From the NCBI GenBank assembly GCA_021442645.1, contig JABUSR010000262.1, forward strand, positions 1 through 15,659: 15,659 bases of DNA. Direction: 5' to 3'. Source of the DNA: Ruminiclostridium sp. Lineage in GTDB: Bacteria > Bacillota > Clostridia > Oscillospirales > Oscillospiraceae. This document shows positions 7,673-14,179 of this stretch, piece by piece. The position numbers and the translations under genes were made by a program. Position 1 is the first letter of the stretch; each line of letters begins with the position of its first letter. The notes below the pieces were generated by a model. The model was not told the DNA's origin. It ran no database searches and worked only from the letters and a program-made list of their open reading frames with translations.

Positions 7673-8221
7673 ATGCGAGTGATCACCGGCCTGGCGCGGG
7701 GCAAGCGACTGAAGGAGCCCAGCGGCATGGAGACCCGGCCGACCACTGACCGGGTAAAGGAGGCGATCTTTTCCAGCATCCAGTTTGAGATCGAGGGCAG
7801 ACGGGTCCTGGATCTGTTCGGTGGTACCGGACAGATGGGGATCGAGGCGCTGTCCCGGGGGGCAGCCCACTGCACCTTTTTGGATCTGCGGAAGGAGGCT
7901 GTGGGAATCATCCGGGAGAATCTGGCTATCACAGAACTGGCCGACCGTGCCCAGGTGATCCAGGGGGACTACCAGGCCTTCCTGTCTCGCTGCCGGGAGA
8001 AGTTCGATTTGATCTTTCTGGATCCTCCCTATGGGACGGGTATGTTGGAAAACGCTTTGGAAACGATCACAACGATTGACATTGTGTCGGAACATGGTAT
8101 AATAGTCTGCGAAAATGGGTCCGGTACTGCTTGGCCCAGCCTTTCGGAGCCTTACCGGATGCAGAAAGAGTACCGGTATGGAAAGATCAGAACAGCCCTA
8201 TACCGGCGCTCTGCCGACTAA
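7673..8221 (+). CDS. rsmD: 16S rRNA (guanine966-N2)-methyltransferase RsmD
   Basis: RsmD is a SAM-dependent methyltransferase that modifies G966 of 16S rRNA during 30S assembly. The 182-residue protein has the family start MRVITGLARGKRL, the TRPTTDRVKEAIF block, the SAM-binding motif VLDLFGGTGQMGIEAL (45-60), and the catalytic DPPY (117-120). It starts three bases after the uvrC stop, and its ribosome site GAGGAGGA lies in the last uvrC codons, so translational coupling is likely. rsmD directly before coaD is a common bacterial pairing. Codons 135 to 144 also spell out a consensus promoter for the next gene, described separately. The C-terminal part is somewhat divergent but the length is normal. 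Confidence 0.95.
   Translation: MRVITGLARGKRLKEPSGMETRPTTDRVKEAIFSSIQFEIEGRRVLDLFGGTGQMGIEALSRGAAHCTFLDLRKEAVGIIRENLAITELADRAQVIQGDYQAFLSRCREKFDLIFLDPPYGTGMLENALETITTIDIVSEHGIIVCENGSGTAWPSLSEPYRMQKEYRYGKIRTALYRRSAD
8076..8103 (+). promoter_or_regulatory. Consensus sigma-A promoter inside rsmD, reading into coaD
   Basis: TTGACA (8076-8081) and TATAAT (8098-8103) are both exact consensus hexamers with a 16-base spacer. TG at 8095-8096 supplies an extended -10. It lies within the rsmD coding sequence. Transcription should begin near 8110, giving a leader of about 150 bases before coaD. Expected targets are coaD and the coiled-coil gene up to the terminator at 9340-9367. Confidence 0.8.
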
Positions 8222-8260
8222 AATCGGAAAACGGGCACGAAATAAGTGAGGAACAAGGTT

Positions 8261-8749
8261 ATGAAGACCGCAATTTACCCCGGTAGCTTTGACCCCGTCA
8301 CCCTGGGACACATCAACATCATCAAGCGGGCGGCCAATGCCTTTGATAAGGTCATCGTCTGTGTGATGGTGAACTCAGAGAAGAACGGCGGTCTGTTTAC
8401 GCCGGAGGAACGGGTGGAACTGCTGAAAAAAAGCATCCAGGTAGAAAATGTAGAGGTGGACCTGTACCGCGGACTGGTTGCTGAGTACGCCAAATCCAAG
8501 GGCGCACGGGTCCTGGTCAAGGGCCTGCGGGCAGTATCCGACTATGAGCAGGAAGTCCAGATGGCGATGATCAACAGCAAGCTCAACCCCGACCTGGATA
8601 CAGTCTTCTTCCCCTCCAGTGAGAAATATACCTATCTGAGTTCCTCCGTGGCCAAGGAGATGGCCAGATATAACGCCGACTTGAGCGAGTTTCTCCCCCG
8701 GGAGATTCTGGAGGATGTAAAAAAGCGGCTGATAACAAAGTGCGATTAA
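8261..8749 (+). CDS. coaD: Phosphopantetheine adenylyltransferase (coenzyme A synthesis)
   Basis: CoaD transfers AMP from ATP to 4'-phosphopantetheine to form dephospho-CoA, the penultimate step of coenzyme A synthesis, in the cytoplasm. The 162-residue product is full length. The N-terminus AIYPGSFDPVTLGH carries the nucleotidyltransferase TxGH motif (14-17). Further family blocks are VLVKGLRAVSDYEQE (84-98) and the C-terminal SSSVAKE (127-133), which takes the place of the usual ISSSxVKE ATP-binding segment. I chose the ATG at 8261 rather than the in-frame GTG at 8246: the family begins with the short run before YPGSFDP, and the GTG sits inside the GTGAGG that probably serves as the ribosome site, nine bases before the ATG. 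A strong promoter lies 160-185 bases upstream in rsmD. Confidence in function is high. Confidence 0.96.
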   Translation: MKTAIYPGSFDPVTLGHINIIKRAANAFDKVIVCVMVNSEKNGGLFTPEERVELLKKSIQVENVEVDLYRGLVAEYAKSKGARVLVKGLRAVSDYEQEVQMAMINSKLNPDLDTVFFPSSEKYTYLSSSVAKEMARYNADLSEFLPREILEDVKKRLITKCD

Positions 8750-8779
8750 AACTGAGAATAAAACGAAGGAGACATAGCT

Positions 8780-9322
8780 ATGGCAGGAAGCATTGAAGAA
8801 TTACTGGATATCTTGTACACCGAGATTGAAGAGGCAAAAAATATGCCTCTCAGCAACGACAAATGCGTAGTGGAGCGTGACCGAATCCTGGACATGATTG
8901 ACGACGTGAAGGCAGAACTGCCTGTGGAAATCAAGCGCGCCAAGGATTTGGTGGCCAACAAGAACGACTATGTTGCCTCTGCCAGACGAGAGGGCGATTC
9001 TATCCGGCAACAGGCAGAAGAATACGCAAGACGCCTCATCAACGAGGAGGAAGTGGTCCGCGAGGCAGAAATTCGTGCGGCAGAGATTATTGAAGAGGCT
9101 GAGAATCAGTGCCGGATGCTGAAGCACGCAGCCAGCGAGTACTGTGACGATGCCCTGCGCCGGGTGGAAGAGGCCGTGGCAGACGCCTATGACGAGGTGA
9201 AACACTCCCGTGCCAAGTTCCGCAGCGTGCTGGGTGCTGCCGAGGTTGATCCCCAGCGGCAGGATTATCACCGCCCTATCTATGACGCTGAGGCAGAGGA
9301 AGACGAATACGACGAGGATTGA
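8780..9322 (+). CDS. Coiled-coil protein of unknown function downstream of coaD
   Basis: The product is 180 residues, soluble, without signal peptide or membrane segment. Residues about 30-145 are strongly charged and helical, with heptad-like spacing of Ile/Leu/Ala between Glu/Lys/Arg, so a long coiled coil is likely. The tail (about 160-180) is very acidic, ending EEDEYDED. Proteins of this look, often labelled ATPase or V-type ATP synthase subunit H-like, commonly follow coaD in Clostridia. Those labels come from generic coiled-coil similarity; no nucleotide-binding motif is visible here. The ribosome site AAGGAG sits eight bases before the ATG, and only 30 bases separate it from coaD, so the two genes are probably one unit, ended by a strong terminator. 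A scaffold or envelope/division role (DivIVA-like) is possible but not shown. Confidence 0.85.
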   Translation: MAGSIEELLDILYTEIEEAKNMPLSNDKCVVERDRILDMIDDVKAELPVEIKRAKDLVANKNDYVASARREGDSIRQQAEEYARRLINEEEVVREAEIRAAEIIEEAENQCRMLKHAASEYCDDALRRVEEAVADAYDEVKHSRAKFRSVLGAAEVDPQRQDYHRPIYDAEAEEDEYDED

Positions 9323-9339
9323 TTCCCAGGAGAAGACAG

Positions 9340-9367
9340 GAGGCCGCCCAATGGGCGGCCTCTTTTT
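9340..9367 (+). terminator. Strong Rho-independent terminator after the coiled-coil gene
   Basis: GAGGCCGCCC (9340-9349) pairs perfectly over 10 bp with GGGCGGCCTC (9353-9362) across a 3-base loop, followed by five T residues. It begins 18 bases after the stop codon and ends the uvrC/rsmD/coaD region. On the opposite strand no T-tract follows the stem, so it is a poor terminator for the convergent membrane-protein gene. Confidence 0.92.
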
Positions 9368-9434
9368 GCGAAAGTCGGAGCAGGGAACGGTGGACAAGTT
9401 AACGGGAGGCTACAGCGGAAGAGACAGGGGCCCC

Positions 9435-9725
9435 TCACCGGGTCTGCTCCTCCCGCCTACGCCAGAGGGCCCACAGAAAGCGGACAAGCAGGCCGGCGGC
9501 AGCCACCAGGTCGGAGGCGTAGATAAACAGAAGAACGACCGTGCCGTGGCCGTCCCCCCGGAGGAAATCCCCGGCGGAGATGCCGTTGGTTACGCAGTAG
9601 AGGGCAGACAGTGCGGCCTGGGTACCGATGAGCCATAGGGCGCTCTGACCCAGGGGGCGCTTCCTGGTAAAAAAGAGAACGGCCACCGGAAGGAGAAGAG
9701 TGAAGAGAATGATGAGCCGTGCCAT
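9435..9725 (-). CDS. Small three-helix membrane protein, unknown function
   Basis: This is the only gene on the - strand. The 96-residue product begins MARLIILFTLLLPVAVLFF. It has about three hydrophobic segments (3-20, 28-46, 62-86), a short basic loop (TRKRP, 20-24) and a basic C-terminus (RRREEQTR). The positive charge at the first loop and the end gives some guide to topology. The ATG at 9725 is preferred over one 45 bases further upstream because AAAGGAG lies seven bases before it. A plausible promoter lies at 9777-9805. I do not recognise a family. Support for a real gene: a good ribosome site, clear membrane-protein composition, and no larger gene on the other strand. It is divergent from the dcw cluster and convergent with the coiled-coil gene. 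Confidence 0.72.
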   Translation of the reverse strand: MARLIILFTLLLPVAVLFFTRKRPLGQSALWLIGTQAALSALYCVTNGISAGDFLRGDGHGTVVLLFIYASDLVAAAGLLVRFLWALWRRREEQTR

Positions 9726-9776
9726 AGCGGCGCTCCTTTCTTTGAAAATCAAGGGGAAATGGGATATCACAGTATC

Positions 9777-9805
9777 AGTATACGGGAAACAGAGGGAAAA
9801 GAAAA
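9777..9805 (-). promoter_or_regulatory. Candidate promoter for the membrane-protein gene
   Basis: Read on the - strand, TATACT (9782 down to 9777, five of six matches to the -10 box) is preceded at a 17-base distance by TTTTCT (9805-9800, three of six). The leader to the ATG at 9725 would be about 45 bases. The weak -35 box keeps confidence modest. Confidence 0.45.
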
Positions 9806-9846
9806 GAGGGAAAGAGAATATTACGATTGTGTGAAGAATGGGCGAG

Positions 9847-9878
9847 CCCCCTAAAAAACAGTTGCTTTTTACAGGGGG
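9847..9878. promoter_or_regulatory. Inverted repeat overlapping the rsmH promoter
   Basis: CCCCCT (9847-9852) and AGGGGG (9873-9878) are exact complements. Inside them an A run (9853-9857) can pair with TTTTT (9866-9870), leaving a two-base bulge. The right arm covers the end of the -35 box and the spacer. It is a candidate operator. There is no T-tract after it on either strand, so it is not a terminator. Confidence 0.4.
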
Positions 9879-9890
9879 TTATCATATAAT
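9862..9890 (+). promoter_or_regulatory. Promoter of the dcw (division/cell-wall) cluster
   Basis: TATAAT (9885-9890) is an exact -10 box. TTGCTT (9862-9867) stands 17 bases upstream and matches the first three -35 positions. Predicted start is near 9897, giving a leader of about 72 bases before rsmH. No other promoter-like site is seen between the membrane-protein gene and rsmH on this strand. Confidence 0.65.
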
Positions 9891-9968
9891 TTGAGCGTAA
9901 ATGCCGTTTTTTCATTGATCGTGGGCTCGCTGCGCACGGACGGCCTTCAGGGAGGGACATGCAAGCCC

Positions 9969-10916
9969 ATGAGCGGAGAATATCTACACCGCCCTGTCCT
10001 GCTGGACGAGTGCATCGATGCGCTGAACATCCGGCCCGACGGGATTTATATCGACGGAACGCTGGGGCGCGGCGGCCACTCGGAGCAGATCGCCCGGCGG
10101 CTCACCCAGGGCGGCCGCCTGATTTGTATCGATCGGGACACCCAGGCCTTGGAAGAGGGCGGGGCAAGATTGGCCCCCTGGGCAGACAGGATTACGTTCC
10201 TCCATGGCAACTTCGGTGACCTGGAGCAGCTGCTGGCAGAGAACGGAATCGCCGGAGCAGACGGCATGCTCTTTGATTTGGGCGTATCCTCGCCTCAGTT
10301 GGATGATCCTCGGCGGGGTTTTTCTTACATGAATGACGCCCCCCTTGATATGCGTATGGATCGAGAGGACTCCCTCACGGCCTGGACTGTGGTGAACCAG
10401 TGGCCTCGGGAAGAGCTTCGCCGTATCCTTTACCAGTACGGGGAGGAGCGGTACGCCCCTGCCATCGCGGGGGCCATTGAGCGCGCTCGGGCGGAGAAAC
10501 CCATCGAGACTACCCTGGAGTTGGTGGAGGTGATTCGCTCTGCGATGCCTGCCGCCGCTCTGCGGGAGAAGCAACACCCGGCTAAGCGGTCTTTTCAGGG
10601 GATTCGAATCGCAGTAAACGATGAACTCACAGCTATTTCCCGCATGCTTCAGGCGGCCATTCCCCGGCTGAATGTCGGCGGTCGCCTGGCGGTAATCTCT
10701 TTCCACTCGTTGGAAGATCGAATCGTAAAAAGCGAACTGGCGGCAGCTGCCAGAGGCTGTGACTGTCCGCCGGCCTTCCCGGTGTGTGTCTGCGGAAAAA
10801 TCCCGCAGGTTAGGCTGACCCCGAAAAAGCCAATCCTGCCGGGGAAGACGGAACTGGAAGAGAATCCCCGTGCGCGAAGCGCCAAGCTTCGGGTGGCGGA
10901 GAAGATAGGAAAATGA
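9969..10916 (+). CDS. rsmH: 16S rRNA (cytosine1402-N4)-methyltransferase RsmH
   Basis: RsmH (MraW) is a SAM-dependent enzyme that methylates N4 of C1402 in the ribosomal decoding centre and traditionally opens the dcw cluster. The 315-residue product is full length. It has the family start YLHRPVLLDECIDAL, the GRGGHS SAM motif (33-38), FDLGVSSPQLDDPRRGFSY (102-120), and ISFHSLEDRIVK (243-254). It also has a four-cysteine cluster (C264, C266, C273, C275) common in this family. The ATG at 9969 fits the family N-terminus. Its GGAGGG site is 12 bases away, longer than ideal; a nearer ATG at 9959 is out of frame and too close to that site to be used. In-frame TTG and GTG codons further up would add residues unlike the family. 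No mraZ lies upstream, which is unusual. Confidence 0.96.
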   Translation: MSGEYLHRPVLLDECIDALNIRPDGIYIDGTLGRGGHSEQIARRLTQGGRLICIDRDTQALEEGGARLAPWADRITFLHGNFGDLEQLLAENGIAGADGMLFDLGVSSPQLDDPRRGFSYMNDAPLDMRMDREDSLTAWTVVNQWPREELRRILYQYGEERYAPAIAGAIERARAEKPIETTLELVEVIRSAMPAAALREKQHPAKRSFQGIRIAVNDELTAISRMLQAAIPRLNVGGRLAVISFHSLEDRIVKSELAAAARGCDCPPAFPVCVCGKIPQVRLTPKKPILPGKTELEENPRARSAKLRVAEKIGK

Positions 10917-10945
10917 GCCTGTATGACAGGATGAGGTGGAAATAC

Positions 10946-11455
10946 GTGTCACGATCAGTATTTAGTGGGAACGCAGCTCTGAAAATGACGCCCATGGAAA
11001 GGCCGACCCGGGAAAGACGTTTCCGGCCCGGGAAGGCAAAAGCAGAGAGCCGGGAAGAGGCCTCCAGCGAAGCAAAGCCCCGCCGGAGCTGGAAAACTGC
11101 ACCCAAAGCGGTGGCGGCTATCCTGGTGGTGGCGGCCGTTGTGGTGATGATTCTGGTCAGCTACGCACAGCTGGTTATGGTCAATGACGACGTGGTCAGT
11201 CTGCGAAGTGAGCTGAACCAGCTCCAGGCAGAGGAGACCAAACTAATGTCCCAGTACGAGTTGGCCTACGACTTGCAGGAGATCGAAGAGCAGATGCTGG
11301 CCAGCGGACAGATGACGAAGATCCAGAACTGGCAGACCTATACCCTGGAGCTTTCCGAGCCGGACAGCGTGGAATACTACCAGGCGTGGGATGGAAAAGA
11401 GAAACTGATGTCCCTGGCAAAGAACCTGATTACCGCCGTGAAGGAATACTTCTGA
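10946..11455 (+). CDS. ftsL: FtsL-like divisome protein (one membrane helix plus coiled coil)
   Basis: FtsL is a bitopic division protein that, with DivIC/FtsB, bridges early divisome parts to the FtsW-PBP synthase. The protein has a basic, Pro/Arg-rich cytoplasmic tail, one hydrophobic helix (AVAAILVVAAVVVMILVSY, about residues 55-74), then an outer coiled-coil segment (about 81-119) and a polar C-terminus. Position between rsmH and the class B PBP gene is the classic ftsL slot; sequence similarity within this family is always low. The start is uncertain. An ATG at 10913 overlaps the rsmH stop as ATGA and would give 180 residues, but its ribosome site is poor. I prefer the GTG at 10946 (169 residues) with GAGGTGG six bases upstream, which also puts GNAAL near the N-terminus. 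The functional call rests on topology and context. Confidence 0.82.
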   Translation: MSRSVFSGNAALKMTPMERPTRERRFRPGKAKAESREEASSEAKPRRSWKTAPKAVAAILVVAAVVVMILVSYAQLVMVNDDVVSLRSELNQLQAEETKLMSQYELAYDLQEIEEQMLASGQMTKIQNWQTYTLELSEPDSVEYYQAWDGKEKLMSLAKNLITAVKEYF

Positions 11456-11486
11456 GCGGCGGCGGAATAAGATAGGAAGAGAGCGT

Positions 11487-11519
11487 GAGGGTGTAAGAAA
11501 AAAGATTTCTTGCGCCCTC
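11487..11519 (+). other. 14-bp RNA hairpin between ftsL and the PBP gene
   Basis: GAGGGTGTAAGAAA (11487-11500) pairs along its whole length with TTTCTTGCGCCCTC (11506-11519) across a 5-base AAAGA loop. Twelve pairs are Watson-Crick and two are G-U. No T-tract follows. The stem lies in the 149-base gap of the dcw operon. Both imperfect pairs are G-U in the sense RNA but would be A-C mismatches in antisense RNA, which favours a role in the dcw transcript, for example RNA processing or attenuation. Confidence 0.65.
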
Positions 11520-11604
11520 ATTCCCACATAAAGAGGCTGGCGTCCCATGCGACCGGATAGGATGTGAAAAAGACCCGAAGCAGAAGAAAGAAGGAGGAAG
11601 CAGC

Positions 11605-14025
11605 ATGGCATTTAGTAAGCGTTCTGATAAACCTCGGTCCCGCAGACTCGGGGGGAAGGGGATGCAGAGGATTTTGATTCTGGCTTGTATCTTTGGTGTG
11701 GGGGCCTTTGGTATTCTCTTTGCCAAACTCTGGCAGCTCCAGGTGGTCCAACATGAGACACTGGAGAAAAAGGCCATTTCCCAGCAGACCAGGGAGGTGT
11801 CCTCCACGGCAAACCGGGGAACTATCTATGACACCAACGGGGCCATTCTGGCCATCAGCGGTTCTGTGCAGAATGTTATCCTCTCCCCCCGGGATATCCT
11901 GGCCCGTGTGGAGGTGGATGAGACCGATGAGTTCGGGAATCCCCGATCTCAGACCGTTATCGAAGCGGACCGGGAGCAGAAAATCCAGGCTACCTATGAT
12001 CTCATTGCCGACGGGATGTCCGAAATCCTGGGCATCGACCGGTCCAATGTGCTCGTCCGTCTTCAGAAGACCAACTCGGCCTATGAAGTCCTGGCCAAGA
12101 AGGTGGAGGACGATATTGCCGACCAGGTACGGGCCTTCATTGAAGAGAATGACCTTCAGGGCTTTATTTACCTGACCGATGATTCCAAGCGCTATTACCC
12201 CTACTCGACAACGGCATCCCAGGTGATCGGCTTTGTCAACGGGGAAAATGAGGGGTCATACGGCCTGGAGGCCCTGTACAATACGGAGTTGTCCGGTGAG
12301 GACGGACGCACGATCTTTGCCAAGAATGCTTCCGGCAAGGAGGTTCCTTCGGCATACTCCAGTTACTCCGACGCCATCAATGGCTACAATGTGCATACCA
12401 CGATTGACTCCACCATCCAGATGCTTTGTGAGAAGACAGTGGAAGAGGGGATCCGAAAATTCGATGTGACAAACGGTGCCTTCTGCATCGTTATGAATCC
12501 GAAGACTGCCGAGGTGCTGGCCATGGTCAGCTACCCGGACTTCGATCTGAATGATCCCAGCGCTGTGGTGGATGTGACAGAGGCGGCCAAGCTGAATAAG
12601 ATGAAGAAAAACGGTGCTGTGACCGAAGAAGAACTGGCCGATGCCATCAGCCAGGCCCAGTTCAAGCAGTGGAGCAACAAGTGCCTGAATACCTCCTACG
12701 AGCCCGGTTCCACCTTTAAGCCCATTGTGGTGGCGGCTGCCCTGGAGGAGGGGGTCGTCTGCGAGGATGACACGTTCTCCTGCAGTGGCGTTGTGAATGT
12801 GGCCGGCTGGAACATCCGATGTAGTGCCCGAAGAGGTCACGGCACGCAGAACCTGCGTAAGGCTGTGATGAACTCCTGCAACCCTGCCCTGATCAACATC
12901 GGTCAGCGGCTGGGGGCTGAAAAGTTCTACGAATATTGGGAGAACTTCGGGTTTACCGATACCACCGGCATCGAACTGCCCGGCGAGCAGAAGAGCGTGT
13001 TCTGGGACAAAGAGGAGTTTGTAAGCCCGGCAGGTATTGCCTCCCTGGCCACCGCATCTTTCGGCCAGCGTTTTACCACCACTCCTATCCAGCTCATCAC
13101 TGCCCTATCCGCCTGTATCAACGGCGGCCATCTAATGGAGCCCTATGTGGTCCAATCGGTGACCGATACCCAGGGCAATGTGGTCAGCTATCACGAACCC
13201 ACTGAGGTCCGCCAGGTTATCAGCCAGGAGACATCCGACCAGGTCCGATCCTTCATGGAGAGCGTGGTGAGCGGCCGAAACGGTACCGGTAAGAACGCCT
13301 ACGTGTCCGGCTACCGAATCGGCGGCAAGACCGGGTCTTCCCAGACCCTGGACAGCGAGGACCATATCATCGTCTCCTTCCTGGGGTTTGCCCCGGCTGA
13401 CGACCCGGAGATCATTGTGCTGCTGGCCTACGACTGGCCCCAGCCCGCTGCGCCCGGTCAGAATACTACGGCCAGCGGTGTCTACATCAGCGGCGGTAAT
13501 ATGGCGGCTCCCATGGCCGGCAGTCTGATCGCCGATATTCTGGACTACCTGGGCCATCAGAAAACCAATACCACCACCGGGACCAACGGGGTTTCCGTGC
13601 CCCGCCTCTCCGGCAAGACCCTGGCAGAGGCCCAGACTGCGCTGAGCGGCCTGGGGCTGAACTGCCGGACCTCCGGAGAAGGCGATGTGGTCACGGACCA
13701 GTCGCCCAACCCTGGCAGCTCGGTGCCAAAAGGAAGCACTGTCGTGCTGTATATGGGTACGGAGAAGCCCGGCGAGACCGTGGCCATGCCCGACCTGTCC
13801 GGCCAGACCTATGAGGAGGCCAAGACCACCATGGAGGGCCTGGGGCTTTATCTGGAGCTCGGTGATTCCGGCACGGAGGGCAAGGTCTTCAGCCAGACGG
13901 TGGAGCCCGGCGTGCTCCTGGATGTGGGCACGGCGGTGGAAGTGAAATTTTCCGACAACACGGACGAGGCGGCGGCCATCGGCCAGAGCGATTTCTGGAA
14001 GAAATTGTTGGGCGGCGCCGATTAA
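11605..14025 (+). CDS. ftsI: Class B penicillin-binding protein with two PASTA domains (FtsI/PBP2B or SpoVD)
   Basis: This is a septal D,D-transpeptidase that cross-links peptidoglycan outside the membrane with its SEDS partner FtsW. The 806-residue product has a basic cytoplasmic start, one membrane anchor (about 21-42, ILILACIFGVGAFGILFAKLW), and the PBP dimerisation domain beginning at REVSSTANRGTIYD. The transpeptidase domain has all three active-site motifs: SxxK at Ser369-Lys372 (GSTFKP), SxN at Ser424-Asn426 (SCN) and KTG at 575-577 (GGKTGSS). Two PASTA repeats follow, about 663-718 and 726-783. Two PASTA domains resemble Bacillus PBP2B; SpoVD usually has one. Sequence alone cannot separate a vegetative from a sporulation role. 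The ATG follows AAGGAGG. In many relatives two such genes stand side by side here; only one is present. Confidence 0.95.
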   Translation: MAFSKRSDKPRSRRLGGKGMQRILILACIFGVGAFGILFAKLWQLQVVQHETLEKKAISQQTREVSSTANRGTIYDTNGAILAISGSVQNVILSPRDILARVEVDETDEFGNPRSQTVIEADREQKIQATYDLIADGMSEILGIDRSNVLVRLQKTNSAYEVLAKKVEDDIADQVRAFIEENDLQGFIYLTDDSKRYYPYSTTASQVIGFVNGENEGSYGLEALYNTELSGEDGRTIFAKNASGKEVPSAYSSYSDAINGYNVHTTIDSTIQMLCEKTVEEGIRKFDVTNGAFCIVMNPKTAEVLAMVSYPDFDLNDPSAVVDVTEAAKLNKMKKNGAVTEEELADAISQAQFKQWSNKCLNTSYEPGSTFKPIVVAAALEEGVVCEDDTFSCSGVVNVAGWNIRCSARRGHGTQNLRKAVMNSCNPALINIGQRLGAEKFYEYWENFGFTDTTGIELPGEQKSVFWDKEEFVSPAGIASLATASFGQRFTTTPIQLITALSACINGGHLMEPYVVQSVTDTQGNVVSYHEPTEVRQVISQETSDQVRSFMESVVSGRNGTGKNAYVSGYRIGGKTGSSQTLDSEDHIIVSFLGFAPADDPEIIVLLAYDWPQPAAPGQNTTASGVYISGGNMAAPMAGSLIADILDYLGHQKTNTTTGTNGVSVPRLSGKTLAEAQTALSGLGLNCRTSGEGDVVTDQSPNPGSSVPKGSTVVLYMGTEKPGETVAMPDLSGQTYEEAKTTMEGLGLYLELGDSGTEGKVFSQTVEPGVLLDVGTAVEVKFSDNTDEAAAIGQSDFWKKLLGGAD

Positions 14026-14051
14026 TCCGGGCACAAGAAGTTCAGATAGGA

Positions 14052-14077
14052 AAAGGGGAAGAAATTGCTTCCTTTTT
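14052..14077 (+). terminator. Hairpin with T-run after the PBP gene (possible weak terminator/attenuator)
   Basis: AAAGGGGAAG (14052-14061) pairs with CTTCCTTTTT (14068-14077) across a 6-base AAATTG loop: ten pairs, two of them G-U. The T residues form part of the stem rather than a free tail, so termination would be weak. It stands 26 bases after the PBP stop and just ahead of a TATAAT box, as if to separate the mraY transcript. Confidence 0.4.
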
Positions 14078-14091
14078 CAGAAAAGATGCGC

Positions 14092-14097
14092 TATAAT
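14092..14097 (+). promoter_or_regulatory. Candidate internal -10 box ahead of mraY
   Basis: TATAAT (14092-14097) is an exact -10 box about 80 bases before mraY. The base stretch 17 upstream (TTCCTT) is a poor -35 box; a better TTGCTT at 14065-14070 has a spacer of 21, too long for normal use. It may be a weak internal promoter, perhaps needing an activator. Confidence 0.4.
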
Positions 14098-14105
14098 AAT
14101 TGGTT

Positions 14106-14140
14106 GGCAGCTCCGATTTTCCGCGGGGAAAGGTTCTGCC
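14106..14140 (+). other. Possible structured leader of mraY
   Basis: GGCAG (14106-14110) can pair with CTGCC (14136-14140), enclosing TTTTCC (14117-14122) pairing with GGAAAG (14127-14132, one G-U) around a GCGG loop. If transcription starts after the TATAAT at 14092, this element would form at the 5' end of the RNA. No known riboswitch class is recognised. Confidence 0.35.
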
Positions 14141-14179
14141 GCAAACAGAGAAGTTGAAACATTGCGGAGGTGCAAACCA

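Noticed and set aside
5879..8095. A 738-codon open frame antisense to uvrC and rsmD
   Set aside because: Same shadow effect. It spans two well-supported genes and the product is low-complexity Gly/Leu/Pro/His-rich.
9959..10219. Possible 86-residue leader frame starting at the ATG nearest the rsmH ribosome site
   Set aside because: Its ATG is only two bases from GGAGGG, too close for initiation. The frame overlaps rsmH and looks like a shadow.
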